Positions 7,099 to 15,074 of a stretch of DNA of 21,243 nt are shown piece by piece (the first letter of the stretch is position 1; each line of letters begins with the position of its first letter). Position numbers and translations under genes: made by a program. The notes under the pieces were generated by a model. It was not told the origin of the DNA. It saw only the letters and a program-made list of their open reading frames with translations, and ran no database searches. This DNA comes from Spirochaetia bacterium (GTDB lineage: Bacteria > Spirochaetota > Spirochaetia > Treponematales > Breznakiellaceae): contig BOBG01000027.1 in the NCBI GenBank assembly GCA_026002265.1, forward strand, positions 1-21,243. Direction: 5' to 3'.

Positions 7099-7495
7099 CC
7101 GGTGAAACAAACTCTGACCTATGTGCAGTAAAATACCACTTTTTTAAAGTTGTATACATATTTGAAGAATATACAGATTATTTTGTACTAATATTCACAG
7201 AAATATACTCGCCCGGCTTCTCACTGATATAAAGGTAATTTTTTCAACTACGGTGACTATAATGAAAAATCACCGGGAATCTGGCCACAGGATCCAAATT
7301 CTGACAGAGGTCTGTCCCCAAATATTTCATTACAGTATAAAGAAATACGAAGGTCTGTCCCCATACCCGGCCCTTTCAGGAGCAAAAATCAACCGGATCT
7401 ACTATCTTGCTTTTTTGGGGGGAATCCGGGAAAATTTAGCTGAAAAATGGTATGTGGCTGCTTTTTTCAAAATGGTGAAGATAAAAGGAGTTTTT
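7099..7495. other. Intergenic region before galE holding two copies of the RAYT-linked repeat
   Basis: No gene is supported in these 397 nt. The first half is AT-rich, with TGTATACATA at about 7151 and no promoter that I would defend. The second half holds two direct copies of the GGTCTGTCCCC repeat. The reading frame is open in phase with galE from 7253, but it crosses the repeats and has no ribosome site, so it is not treated as coding. Confidence 0.6.
7306..7363 (+). repeat. Tandem pair of REP-like repeats (copies a and b)
   Basis: AGAGGTCTGTCCCCA (7306-7320) and AGGTCTGTCCCCA (7351-7363) lie 43 nt apart in the same direction. The bases before the second copy (ATAAAGAAATACGA) resemble those before the copy at 15107 (TTGAAAAGAGATACC), which suggests a repeat unit longer than the core. 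Confidence 0.75.
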
Positions 7496-8491
7496 ATGAA
7501 TGTTTTAGTCATCGGCGGAGCTGGTTATATTGGAAGCCATGTGGTTCGGGAATTGTTGGATCAAGGTCACACGGTGACGGTTTATGATAACCTTTCCTTG
7601 GGACAGCGGGAGAATTTATTTTCCGAAGCTTCGTTTGTATATGGAGATATTCTCGATTATTCGAGACTTTTAAAAACCGCTGTTTCCGGTTCTTTTCAGG
7701 CGCTCGTGCATTTAGCTGCCTTTAAAGCTGCCGGCGAATCCATGATTATTCCGGAAAAATATTCGTTGAATAATATCAGTGGAACGATAAATATTTTGAA
7801 TGTTGCGGTCGAAGCCGGAATTAAAAATATTATATTTTCTTCTAGCGCAGCAGTTTATGGAGAGCCGGAATATTTACCGGTTGATGAACAGCATCCTTTG
7901 CAGCCGGAAAATTACTACGGTTTTACCAAACTGGAGATTGAACGTTTTTTAAGTTGGTACGACAAATTAAAAGGAATCCGGTTTGCGGCGCTCCGTTATT
8001 TCAACGCAGCCGCTTATGATTCGAATCAACGAATAAAAGGATTTGAAATTAATCCGAGTAATTTAATTCCGATAGTATTGGAAGTTGCGGCCGGAATTCG
8101 TTCCGAAGTACAGATTTTTGGAAATGATTATGGCACTCGCGATGGAACTGGAGTCCGGGATTATGTGCATGTAAGTGATTTAGCACGCGGGCATCTCTTG
8201 GCTTTAGATTATTTGTCAAAAAATAATAAAAGTATTATTTGTAATTTGGGAAGCGAATCCGGCATTTCGGTTCAAGAAATTATTGATACAGCGCGAAAAA
8301 TAACCGGTCAAGTAATTCCAGCTCGGGTTGTTGCCAGACGACCGGGCGATCCGGCTGTGCTCACAGCATCTGCACAGTATGCGCGCACTGCACTCGGCTG
8401 GATTCCCCGGTACTCTGACCTTGAAACGATTATTACAAGCACATGGGAGCATTATCTTCTTTTGAAAAAAAATCATGAAATTAATTTGTAA
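7496..8491 (+). CDS. galE: UDP-glucose 4-epimerase
   Basis: This cytoplasmic short-chain dehydrogenase/reductase interconverts UDP-glucose and UDP-galactose with bound NAD. It links galactose use to envelope glycan precursors. The 331-aa product opens with MNVLVIGGAGYIGSH, the GxxGxxG NAD-binding motif. SSSAAVYG carries the catalytic Ser region and NYYGFTKLE the Tyr-x-x-x-Lys pair; LRYFNAAAYD and VRDYVHVSDLA are further GalE signatures. Length is typical. The ATG at 7496 is chosen because AAAAGGAG (7483-7490) is 5 nt upstream and the product starts exactly at the Rossmann fold. It has no operon partner here. A direct link to the sugar transporter at the left end is possible but not shown. Confidence 0.93.
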   Translation: MNVLVIGGAGYIGSHVVRELLDQGHTVTVYDNLSLGQRENLFSEASFVYGDILDYSRLLKTAVSGSFQALVHLAAFKAAGESMIIPEKYSLNNISGTINILNVAVEAGIKNIIFSSSAAVYGEPEYLPVDEQHPLQPENYYGFTKLEIERFLSWYDKLKGIRFAALRYFNAAAYDSNQRIKGFEINPSNLIPIVLEVAAGIRSEVQIFGNDYGTRDGTGVRDYVHVSDLARGHLLALDYLSKNNKSIICNLGSESGISVQEIIDTARKITGQVIPARVVARRPGDPAVLTASAQYARTALGWIPRYSDLETIITSTWEHYLLLKKNHEINL

Positions 8492-8573
8492 AATATGATA
8501 TATTTCCGGCTGAGATTCTGCCAATTTTTTTTGATTATTATTCTAGTTTTTGCGGATTATTTTTAAAATTGTC

Positions 8574-8603
8574 TTGTCAAAATACCAATAATCGGTGTAC
8601 ACT
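8574..8603 (+). promoter_or_regulatory. Promoter of the TPR-rlmN operon
   Basis: TTGTCA (8574-8579) and TACACT (8598-8603) are separated by 18 nt. The expected start near 8610 lies just before the AGGTG ribosome site at 8610-8614. This excludes the TTG start at 8603 and supports the ATG at 8621. Confidence 0.5.
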
Positions 8604-8620
8604 TGATTCAGGTGCAAGAT

Positions 8621-8974
8621 ATGGGTACAAAAACACAATTTGAAGATGACGAGCCGATTGCATTTTTTAAAACGGTAACGAAGTCGGAAAGTGCACCTGT
8701 TCTTGATAGTACGCAAAAAGTTGTGTTGAATCGAAAGGGCAATATTCTGTACAACTCCGGTGATATTGAAGGAGCGCGCCGGATTTTTTTAACAACGGGT
8801 TATTCTGACGGACTCACCAGAATCGGCGATTATTATAAATCCCAGGGAAAAGAGATGGATGCATTGCGTATGTATTGGATTGCACCGGATCGTACCAAGG
8901 CGAATGCAATTATTATGCGTCTTTCTGCTGTCGTTCAGAATTTAATACATGATGAGGAAAACAAAAATGAATGA
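8621..8974 (+). CDS. Small conserved-looking protein, partner of the TPR protein, function unknown
   Basis: I do not recognise a named family. The 117-aa product is hydrophilic, without signal or membrane segment. Its middle reads LNRKGNILYNSGDIEGARRIFLTTGYSDGLTRIGDYYKSQGKEMDALRMYWIAP when taken in pieces, which is helical and looks like one or two TPR-like repeats (a small helix pair with G-D-I-E-G-A and K-E-M-D-A-L). The ATG at 8621 is chosen over an upstream TTG because of AGGTG 6 nt before it and the promoter position. Its stop overlaps the next gene by 8 nt, so the two are translationally coupled and probably act together, perhaps as a TPR adaptor pair. Confidence 0.75.
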   Translation: MGTKTQFEDDEPIAFFKTVTKSESAPVLDSTQKVVLNRKGNILYNSGDIEGARRIFLTTGYSDGLTRIGDYYKSQGKEMDALRMYWIAPDRTKANAIIMRLSAVVQNLIHDEENKNE

Positions 8975-10157
8975 AACAGAAAAAAAAAGTGGTTACGAGG
9001 AGTCCATTTTTTATTCCATCGATCTAAATACTGGGGAAGATAGTTTTGAAAACGTTCTTTCCTATGAAATTCCGGAAAACGATGGAAAAGAAATTTCAGA
9101 ATGGTCCAAAAGAGGATATCAGCTTTTGAAGGAAAATAGAATAGTAGAAGCGATGGATTTTTTTGGCAAAATTTTATCAATTGACCCGGATAATAATTAT
9201 GCACTTGTCGGTATGGGAGATTCGAACCGGAAACGGGGTGATTTCCGTCTGGCTATCGCCTTTTATCAGCGATGTTTAAATTCTTATGCTGGAAATAATT
9301 ATGCACTTTTTGGTCTTGCAGATTGTTATAAAGCGCTGAATCAGTATCATAAAGCAATAGAAATTTGGGAATTATATCTGCTCCATGATGATAAAAATTT
9401 AACGGTGCTGACTCGGGTTGCGGATGCGTACCGGAAGATACGGGATTTCCGCCGGTCAAAAGCTGTGTACCTTCAAGTATTAGAGATGGAATCGAATAAT
9501 CCGTACGCAATTATTGGATTGGGGCACCTGCACTATGATTTTAAAGAATATCAGGAAGCTCTTTTTTATTGGAAAAAAATGCTTGATTTAACCGGTGAAT
9601 CAGTTGATATCCGGGTTCTCACATCTATCGGTAATTGTTACCGGAAATTAAAAACATTTGAGCAAGGCATTGATTTTTTTGAACAAGCTCTTAAACGGGA
9701 TCCTTTCAATTTCTATGCGTTGTTTGGAATTGCAGACTGTTATCGCGGACTGAACCGGCAGGAAAATTCGCTAAAATATTGGAATTATATTTTGAAGCAG
9801 GATCCCCGGAATAAAGTTATCCTCACACGGGCCGGCGACGCATACCGGAATATGGGTGAATATGATATGGCTGTTGAATATTATGAACGTGCGTTGAATA
9901 TTGAATTTGATACCTATGCGGTGTTGGGCCTTGCAATCGTGGCAAAAGCCAGGGGAAATTATGAAGAAGCGTCCGGATCGCTCCGGCGGCTCATCCAGCA
10001 GGATCCCCGGAATTACCGGTTTCATATTGAATTGGCAGATTGTCTGGTTAAAAACGGCGAAAAGTATAAGGCAATAGAAATTCTCGAGGGCTTTCAGCAG
10101 AATGGTTTGCATAATAATGTGGTTCTTAATTACCTCGAAAATTTGAGAAAACAATGA
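8967..10157 (+). CDS. Tetratricopeptide-repeat protein
   Basis: The 396-aa cytoplasmic protein is almost wholly TPRs: about ten 34-residue helix pairs run from residue 40 to the end. Examples are NYALVGMGDSNRKRGDFRLA, NYALFGLADCYKALNQYHKA and FYALFGIADCYRGLNRQENS, each followed by a second helix ending in a D/E-P-x-N-type turn. The first 40 residues are acidic and not repeated. TPR scaffolds bind other proteins; no partner is evident beyond the neighbours. I chose the ATG at 8967 because GAGGAAA (8954-8960) is well placed; two ATGs upstream lack a site. It overlaps the previous gene by 8 nt and rlmN by 4 nt (ATGA), a coupled operon. Several repeats reuse near-identical DNA words such as CAGGATCCCCGGAA. 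Confidence 0.9.
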   Translation: MNETEKKSGYEESIFYSIDLNTGEDSFENVLSYEIPENDGKEISEWSKRGYQLLKENRIVEAMDFFGKILSIDPDNNYALVGMGDSNRKRGDFRLAIAFYQRCLNSYAGNNYALFGLADCYKALNQYHKAIEIWELYLLHDDKNLTVLTRVADAYRKIRDFRRSKAVYLQVLEMESNNPYAIIGLGHLHYDFKEYQEALFYWKKMLDLTGESVDIRVLTSIGNCYRKLKTFEQGIDFFEQALKRDPFNFYALFGIADCYRGLNRQENSLKYWNYILKQDPRNKVILTRAGDAYRNMGEYDMAVEYYERALNIEFDTYAVLGLAIVAKARGNYEEASGSLRRLIQQDPRNYRFHIELADCLVKNGEKYKAIEILEGFQQNGLHNNVVLNYLENLRKQ

Positions 10158-11170
10158 TCCGGGCTGCACTCTGCGGTCATTCTCATGCGGAACTCCGGAA
10201 TCTTTTAGCGCCGCTTCCGTCATTCCGGGCTGATCAGATTTTTCAGTGGATGCTTCGGGGAGCGGAATCCTTTTCTGTTATGAGTAATCTGCCGCGTGCT
10301 GTGCGCGAGGATCTTGACCGGAATTTTACTATTTATGCCGGTAGTGTCGAAAAACGCATCTCGGATCCTGACGGAACGATCAAGATCCGGATTGTTTTTC
10401 CTGATGGAGCTGGGATCGAGTCGGTTTTGCTCGTTGACGCTTCGGGCCGGAACACTGCCTGCCTTTCGACTCAATCTGGCTGTCCTTTGGGCTGTGTTTT
10501 TTGTAAAACCGGCAGACTCGGACTCCGCCGGAATTTAACCGCGGCCGAAATTGTTGAGCAATTATTTCACCTGCGTCTCATTGAGCCGGATATTGCCAAC
10601 ATTGTTTTTATGGGCATGGGGGAGCCGCTTCTCAACTTTGATTCTCTGCGGCAGGCAATCGAAATTATTTCCCATGACAGCGTTTTTTCTCCCCGGCGCA
10701 TCACCGTATCGACGGCCGGAATTGTTCCCGGTATCCGGAACCTTGGCGATTCTGGGTTGAATGTCCGGCTTGCCCTTTCCCTCACGACTGCGGAACCAGT
10801 GCTGCGGAATAGACTTATGCCGGTGACTGCGGCGAACCCGGTTCCGGACGTGAAAGAATCACTGCTCTATTTTCAGCATAAAACAAGGCGCCGCCTCACC
10901 TTGGAAGCGGTTTTACTCCGCGGTATCAACACACGGATCCTTGACGCACAATCAATTGCCGAATTTGCCCGGGGACTCGATGTTGTTTTAAATGTGATTC
11001 CGTGGAATCCGGTTCCGGGTCTTGACGAGGAGTTCCATGCGCCGAGCGGCCGGGAAATCGCTGCATTTACTGGATATCTTAAAGAAAAGGGCCTTAATGT
11101 GACGAGGCGATTCCGGCGGGGGACTCGCGTGGCCGGAGCCTGCGGGCAGTTGGGAGCGGATCCCACTTGA
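10154..11170 (+). CDS. rlmN: Dual-specificity 23S rRNA/tRNA adenine-C2 methyltransferase RlmN (radical SAM)
   Basis: This enzyme methylates C2 of adenosine in 23S rRNA (A2503 in E. coli numbering) and in some tRNAs, using a radical SAM mechanism. The 338-aa product has the cluster motif GCPLGCVFC (Cys110, Cys114, Cys117) and, seven residues before the first, Cys103 in ACLSTQ. It also has the GMGEPLLN SAM-binding motif (about 154-161) and the C-terminal GACGQLGAD with Cys330, the residue that carries the transferred methyl. Both mechanistic cysteines are present, so it should be active. Length is slightly short of the usual 350-380. Its ATG overlaps the TPR stop by 4 nt, and its stop codon overlaps the -35 box of the next operon. 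Confidence 0.93.
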   Translation: MIRAALCGHSHAELRNLLAPLPSFRADQIFQWMLRGAESFSVMSNLPRAVREDLDRNFTIYAGSVEKRISDPDGTIKIRIVFPDGAGIESVLLVDASGRNTACLSTQSGCPLGCVFCKTGRLGLRRNLTAAEIVEQLFHLRLIEPDIANIVFMGMGEPLLNFDSLRQAIEIISHDSVFSPRRITVSTAGIVPGIRNLGDSGLNVRLALSLTTAEPVLRNRLMPVTAANPVPDVKESLLYFQHKTRRRLTLEAVLLRGINTRILDAQSIAEFARGLDVVLNVIPWNPVPGLDEEFHAPSGREIAAFTGYLKEKGLNVTRRFRRGTRVAGACGQLGADPT

Positions 11171-11195
11171 CAGAGTCGTTTCATTAACGTAGTAT
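11167..11195 (+). promoter_or_regulatory. Promoter of the tsaE-tsaB operon
   Basis: TTGACA (11167-11172), a perfect -35, overlaps the rlmN stop TGA (11168-11170). TAGTAT (11190-11195) follows after 17 nt. Transcription would start near 11202 and give a leader of about 30 nt. Confidence 0.6.
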
Positions 11196-11233
11196 GAATT
11201 TTATCCTTCGATCAGTTAGTGGTGGTTTTCCGG

Positions 11234-11497
11234 ATGCAGGTACTTGAAATCAAAAGCCTTACGAGAAAAGATGTTCCCATTTACTACCGGATGTTTTATT
11301 CTGGAGTTGCAGTTATCGAATTGCCCACTAAATCGGTTAATTTAACTATCGACTTTTCCATTGAAATGATGCCGACGGGCCGGAAGGACATTCATCTTTC
11401 GATCATCGATCCGGTAGATTATCCAATCGTGCCGGTCCGCCAAGCCATTAGAAAATATATTGTTGAACTAGATGCTGGTGGAAAACTTCCCATTTGA
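11234..11497 (+). CDS. Small conserved-looking protein upstream of tsaE, function unknown
   Basis: The 87-aa product from the ATG at 11234 (MQVLEIKSLTRKDVPIYYRM) has no signal, membrane helix or metal motif. Alternation of hydrophobic and charged residues suggests a small, mostly beta fold ending in a helix (VPVRQAIRKYIVELD). I believe similar short proteins sit beside tsaE in other treponemes, but I cannot confirm that here, and no function is known to me. GGTGG at 11221-11225 is 8 nt upstream of the ATG. A GTG at 11219 in the same frame is possible but has no ribosome site. tsaE begins 26 nt before its stop, so it is the first gene of the tsa operon. Confidence 0.75.
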   Translation: MQVLEIKSLTRKDVPIYYRMFYSGVAVIELPTKSVNLTIDFSIEMMPTGRKDIHLSIIDPVDYPIVPVRQAIRKYIVELDAGGKLPI

Positions 11498-11912
11498 ATA
11501 TTGTAGTGACTCGCCGGAATCAACGAGGGGTCTTGGTGTTTCCTTTGCCGGCCGGCTGCAGAGGGGTGATGTTGTTGCTCTGCAAGGTCCCTTAGGATCC
11601 GGAAAAACCTGCTTTACACAGGGACTTGCGGCTGGACTCGGAATCGAGGAGCCGGTCACGAGTCCAACCTACACGATCATCGCAGAATACTCCGGAACAA
11701 TGCCTTTGTACCATATTGATGCCTACCGGCTCCGTGACGAGGAAGATTTTTTTGACCTCGGTGTGGAAGAAATATTGTACGGTACAGGAGTAACGGTGAT
11801 TGAATGGAGTGAACGGATTCCCGGTGCGATTCCGCATGATGCCTTTTTTGTTGCAATTACTATTGTTGATTCTACGACCCGGAACATTCTCATCACCGGC
11901 GGTCCAACATGA
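11472..11912 (+). CDS. tsaE: tRNA t6A biosynthesis ATPase TsaE
   Basis: TsaE is the small ATPase that works with TsaB and TsaD to put threonylcarbamoyl on A37 of ANN-reading tRNAs in the cytoplasm. The 146-aa product has the P-loop GPLGSGKT (residues 39-46), followed by TSPTYTIIAEY and the LYHIDAYRL segment, all family signatures, and a VIEWSERIP motif near the end. Length is normal. The ATG at 11472 overlaps the previous gene by 26 nt; GTG at 11478 is an alternative and no strong ribosome site helps the choice. The stop overlaps the tsaB start by 4 nt, so the two t6A genes are translationally coupled. tsaD and tsaC are not in this window. Confidence 0.92.
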   Translation: MLVENFPFEYCSDSPESTRGLGVSFAGRLQRGDVVALQGPLGSGKTCFTQGLAAGLGIEEPVTSPTYTIIAEYSGTMPLYHIDAYRLRDEEDFFDLGVEEILYGTGVTVIEWSERIPGAIPHDAFFVAITIVDSTTRNILITGGPT

Positions 11913-12538
11913 AAGTCCTTGCATTCGACACAGCCACGTCAGTTTTTTCGGTTGCACTTTCCACTGAATCCGGTTTGTGGTATAGCGAAAGTAACGCCGG
12001 ACTCCACCATGAAGAATTGGTACTCTCTGTAGCTAATGAACTTCTCGCCCGGGCCGGCATCGTACCGGCTGATCTTGGAGCAGTTGCCTGCATGCAGGGG
12101 CCCGGTTCTTTTACCGGAATCAGAATCGGTTTCTCAGCAGCAAAGGGAATCGCGACTGCGTTGAATATTCCTCTCAAAACTGCCCCGACATTGGATTGCA
12201 TGGCTCATTCCGGCGCGGTGTGGCCTGGTACGGTGCTTCCTGTGATCGATGCGAAGGCACACCGGTTTTTTGCTGTACTCTACCGGGGACAAACCCGGAT
12301 CTCAGATTATCTAGATGCAACAGTTGCGGAACTTGCAGCGATTCTTGAAACGGATCCGGTTCTCCTTACAGGGCCGGGCGCGGATGCATTTTTGCCGGAA
12401 GTGCAGCATTTGTTACCGGACCACCGCTTTTTTTTGGATCCCCATCGGAACCGGGGAAATGCCGCGGTACTGTTGACCGTAGCGCAGGAAGGGCCGGCTC
12501 TTCCCATGTATCTCCGGAAAAGCGCCGCAGAAAGTTGA
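11909..12538 (+). CDS. tsaB: tRNA t6A biosynthesis protein TsaB
   Basis: TsaB is an inactive ASKHA-fold relative of TsaD that holds the t6A synthesis complex together with TsaE. The 209-aa product starts MKVLAFDTATSVFSVAL, the ASKHA first strand pair. It has the HHEELVLSVANELL dimer helix (about 32-45) and the family hallmark GPGSFTGIRIGFSAAKG (about 65-81), then a less conserved C-terminal domain, a little shorter than in E. coli. The start overlaps the tsaE stop (ATGA). About 250 nt of non-coding sequence with a repeat follow, so it ends the operon. Confidence 0.92.
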   Translation: MKVLAFDTATSVFSVALSTESGLWYSESNAGLHHEELVLSVANELLARAGIVPADLGAVACMQGPGSFTGIRIGFSAAKGIATALNIPLKTAPTLDCMAHSGAVWPGTVLPVIDAKAHRFFAVLYRGQTRISDYLDATVAELAAILETDPVLLTGPGADAFLPEVQHLLPDHRFFLDPHRNRGNAAVLLTVAQEGPALPMYLRKSAAES

Positions 12539-12582
12539 TCACCATTAGCCCCAACTGAGATGGTTGTGGTAAAAATTTACAT

Positions 12583-12644
12583 GGAATTTTTATGAATTTT
12601 TTAGTATTTCCTTTACTGGAAATGGGATCTGAGGTCTGACCCCA
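12583..12644 (+). repeat. REP-like repeat copy c, with an inverted copy of its AT-rich tail
   Basis: GAGGTCTGACCCCA at 12631-12644 is a copy of the dispersed repeat core, preceded by GAAATGGGATCT much as the rnfB copy is preceded by GAAAAGAAATCTA. At 12583-12600 GGAATTTTTATGAATTTT matches 16 of 18 bases of the complement of the tail at 15123-15140, which suggests a rearranged or partial second copy in opposite direction. Confidence 0.6.
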
Positions 12645-12672
12645 GAGATCGAAGGGATTCCGGAGGGCCACA

Positions 12673-12780
12673 GGGGGGTGCCGGAAAACCCGTAGGGTTT
12701 GTAGGCAGGGGGGCCCGCGACATTTCTTGTGCCGGAACCGGGTCGCCTTGTGCCGAGATCGGGACAGCGGCCCCCCTTTT
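12673..12780 (+). terminator. GC-rich inverted-repeat block before pbpC; possible terminator of the tsa operon
   Basis: GGGGGGCC (12708-12715) can pair with GGCCCCCC (12769-12776), and TTTT follows at 12777-12780. A small hairpin AAACCC-GTA-GGGTTT lies at 12686-12700. The loop between the outer arms is about 53 nt, so this is not a simple terminator and may be a repeat element in its own right. GGGGGGTGCCGG at 12673-12684 is the exact complement of 3120-3131. Confidence 0.4.
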
Positions 12781-12794
12781 GAGTCTTATTATGT

Positions 12795-15074
12795 ATGAAA
12801 AAATTTATTTTTTTTACCATTGCTATTTTCTTTTTCTTCGTTCTTTTTGTACCGGTAAAGCTTTTTGATGATCCTTACTCACCGGTTTTGTATGACCGGA
12901 ATGGGGAATTACTCGGTGCGTTGGTCGCGGGTGATGGTCAGTGGCGTTTTCCTCCCGGTGATTCAGTGAATAAAAAATTTGCGGCCGCGCTTATAGAGTA
13001 TGAAGATAAACGCTTCCGGTACCACAAAGGGGTGGATCCGGCGGCGATTGCCCGTGCGTTTTGGCTTAATATCCGGGCTGGCCACACGGTTTCCGGCGCT
13101 TCTACCATTACCATGCAGGTTGTCCGGCTCTCCCGTGCGCCGAAGCCTCGGACTCTGATCGAAAAAATAATCGAGGCATTGCTCGCAATCCGGATCGAAT
13201 CAACAACCTCGAAAGAAAAAATCCTCGGTCTTTACGCAGACCATGCACCGTTTGGGGCGAATGTCGTGGGCTTAGATGCAGCCGCATGGCGGTGGTTTGG
13301 GCGGCCGCCGGAGGAACTTTCATGGGCTGAAGCCGCGACTCTGGCTGTTTTGCCCAATGGTCCCGGTTTGGTGCATCCGGGGAGAAATCGTGAAATTCTT
13401 CGGACCAAACGAGATGCCTTGTTGGACCGGCTCTGTAAAGCCGGACATTTTGACAGAGAAACGCTCGCATTGGCAAAATTGGAGGACCTACCCGGCGTAC
13501 CGGAACTGCTTCCTCAGTTGGCTCCGCATCTTGTGGCACGCCTTTCCGGGGTTCCGGATCAAAAGAGCCGGATCCAAACAACATTGGATGCAAAAATGCA
13601 GTCCCGTGCACAAACAATCATGAACCGGTGGGCTGCACGTTTCGCGGAACAGGGCATCAACAATGCCGCCTGCCTCATCATGGATACGATGACCGGAGCG
13701 GTTCGTGCATACATTGGCAATGTGGAAAGTGTGTCTGCGCCGGATGTTGATCTCGTGATCGCGCGCCGGAGTTCCGGCAGTCTGCTCAAGCCATTTCTTT
13801 ACGCTGCAATGCTTGATTCCGGGGACCTGCTTCCAAGTGCGCTCGTTTCGGACATTCCTACCCGGGTCGGCTCTTATTCGCCGGAAAATAATAATCGTTC
13901 CTACCTCGGTGTGGTGCCGGCCGATCAAGCGCTTGCCCGAAGCCTCAATGTTCCGGCTGTTCGTGAACTTCGGGTTTATGGTGTGGATAGATTTGCCCGG
14001 CTTCTCCGGGAGCTTGGGTGCACAACCCTTTTCCGGCCTGGCGACGACTATGGTTTGCCGTTAATTCTCGGTGGTGCCGAGGTTACGCTGTGGGATATGG
14101 CCGGTTTATATGGTGGACTCGCCCGGAGTGCGGCCGGAATAGCCGCGCCGGTTTTTCCTCCAACAGTAATGAATGCCCCTGTTGCGAAAAAAAGCCGGAT
14201 TTCCGCGGGTGCAGCCTGGCTGACTCTTGAGGCATTGACTTTTGTTGCCCGGCCCGGCGAGGAGGCGATCTGGCAAAATTATGCGGATGCACAGCGGATT
14301 GCATGGAAAACCGGTACCAGTTTTGGGAATCGCGACACATGGGCAGTTGGAGTCACGCCGGAATGGACGGTTGCGGTATGGGTCGGAAATGCAACTGGTG
14401 AGGGCAAAGCGGATCTGAAGAGTAATTCCACATCGGCGCCGGTACTTTTTGAATTGTTTTCCGCGATTCGGCAGAATGCCCGGACATGGTTTCCGGAACC
14501 TTCTGATTATCTTGCTCCGGTTGAGGTGTGTGCTTTTTCTGGTTTTCCGGCCGGCATTGAGTGTGAAAAAGTGCAGACTCTGATGATCCCGGCTGCGGCT
14601 CCCGCGCACCGTGTGTGCCCCTATTGCCGGACTCTCATATTCAACGAAAGTGGCACAGCCGAAATTACTCCCCAAGGGGGAGAACCGGTTACCCGCCAAA
14701 AATGGTTCATTCTGCCACCGGCTGAGGAATGGTATTACCGGGCATGGAATCTGGATTACCGGACTCCGCCTGCAAAAACGACTGTGTCCGCGCTTCCTTT
14801 CGCATTGTACAATCCGGAAGAACACGCTCAAATCTTTGTACCGGTTGAACTAGATGGACGGCCGGGCCGTGTTGTGTTTAATGCCGCGCACCGGGATCCG
14901 GATTCTTTGATTTACTGGCATCTCGACGACACTTACCTTGGTTCAACTGCCACATTCCATGAAATGGAAGCCCGTCCCCGGCCGGGTCAACACCGTTTGA
15001 CACTCGTTGATTCAATCGGAAATACCCTGAGCCGGAATTTTTCTGTGATGGAACGGAATGGGCCGGAGGTCTGA
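12795..15074 (+). CDS. pbpC: Penicillin-binding protein 1C (bifunctional peptidoglycan synthase)
   Basis: PBP1C is an inner-membrane enzyme with its active domains in the periplasm. It polymerises glycan strands and is homologous to transpeptidases. The 759-aa product has an N-terminal signal anchor (residues 3-22) and a GT51 domain at about 45-220, with IEYEDKRFRYHKGVD (catalytic Glu70) and SGASTITMQ. The transpeptidase domain lies at about 260-560 with SLLK (Ser329, Lys332), SLN (383-385) and KTGTS (505-509). The last 150 residues match the PBP1C C-terminal extension, with a Cys-rich segment near 590-625 (CAFSGFPAGIEC, CPYC). All catalytic motifs are intact. The ATG at 12795 lacks a clear ribosome site. 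The last codons and the stop TGA lie inside a REP-like repeat. Length is typical of the family. Confidence 0.93.
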   Translation: MKKFIFFTIAIFFFFVLFVPVKLFDDPYSPVLYDRNGELLGALVAGDGQWRFPPGDSVNKKFAAALIEYEDKRFRYHKGVDPAAIARAFWLNIRAGHTVSGASTITMQVVRLSRAPKPRTLIEKIIEALLAIRIESTTSKEKILGLYADHAPFGANVVGLDAAAWRWFGRPPEELSWAEAATLAVLPNGPGLVHPGRNREILRTKRDALLDRLCKAGHFDRETLALAKLEDLPGVPELLPQLAPHLVARLSGVPDQKSRIQTTLDAKMQSRAQTIMNRWAARFAEQGINNAACLIMDTMTGAVRAYIGNVESVSAPDVDLVIARRSSGSLLKPFLYAAMLDSGDLLPSALVSDIPTRVGSYSPENNNRSYLGVVPADQALARSLNVPAVRELRVYGVDRFARLLRELGCTTLFRPGDDYGLPLILGGAEVTLWDMAGLYGGLARSAAGIAAPVFPPTVMNAPVAKKSRISAGAAWLTLEALTFVARPGEEAIWQNYADAQRIAWKTGTSFGNRDTWAVGVTPEWTVAVWVGNATGEGKADLKSNSTSAPVLFELFSAIRQNARTWFPEPSDYLAPVEVCAFSGFPAGIECEKVQTLMIPAAAPAHRVCPYCRTLIFNESGTAEITPQGGEPVTRQKWFILPPAEEWYYRAWNLDYRTPPAKTTVSALPFALYNPEEHAQIFVPVELDGRPGRVVFNAAHRDPDSLIYWHLDDTYLGSTATFHEMEARPRPGQHRLTLVDSIGNTLSRNFSVMERNGPEV

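Noticed and set aside
7141..7200. AT-rich promoter-like stretch before galE
   Set aside because: TTGAAG is present but no -10 at suitable spacing matches well.
7306..7363. Possible CRISPR-like array from regularly spaced repeats
   Set aside because: There are only two units per site, the core is short and variable, no cas genes are present, and copies are scattered and partly in opposite orientation.
7253..7495. In-frame 81-codon extension upstream of galE
   Set aside because: It crosses two copies of the dispersed repeat, lacks a ribosome site, and galE starts cleanly at its Rossmann fold with a strong site at 7483-7490.
13108..13617. 169-codon open frame on the minus strand
   Set aside because: It is antisense to the glycosyltransferase domain of pbpC; no independent evidence.
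14106..14831. 241-codon open frame on the minus strand
   Set aside because: It lies antisense to pbpC, whose catalytic motifs are intact; the product is rich in Arg, Ser and Cys, as expected from a shadow frame.
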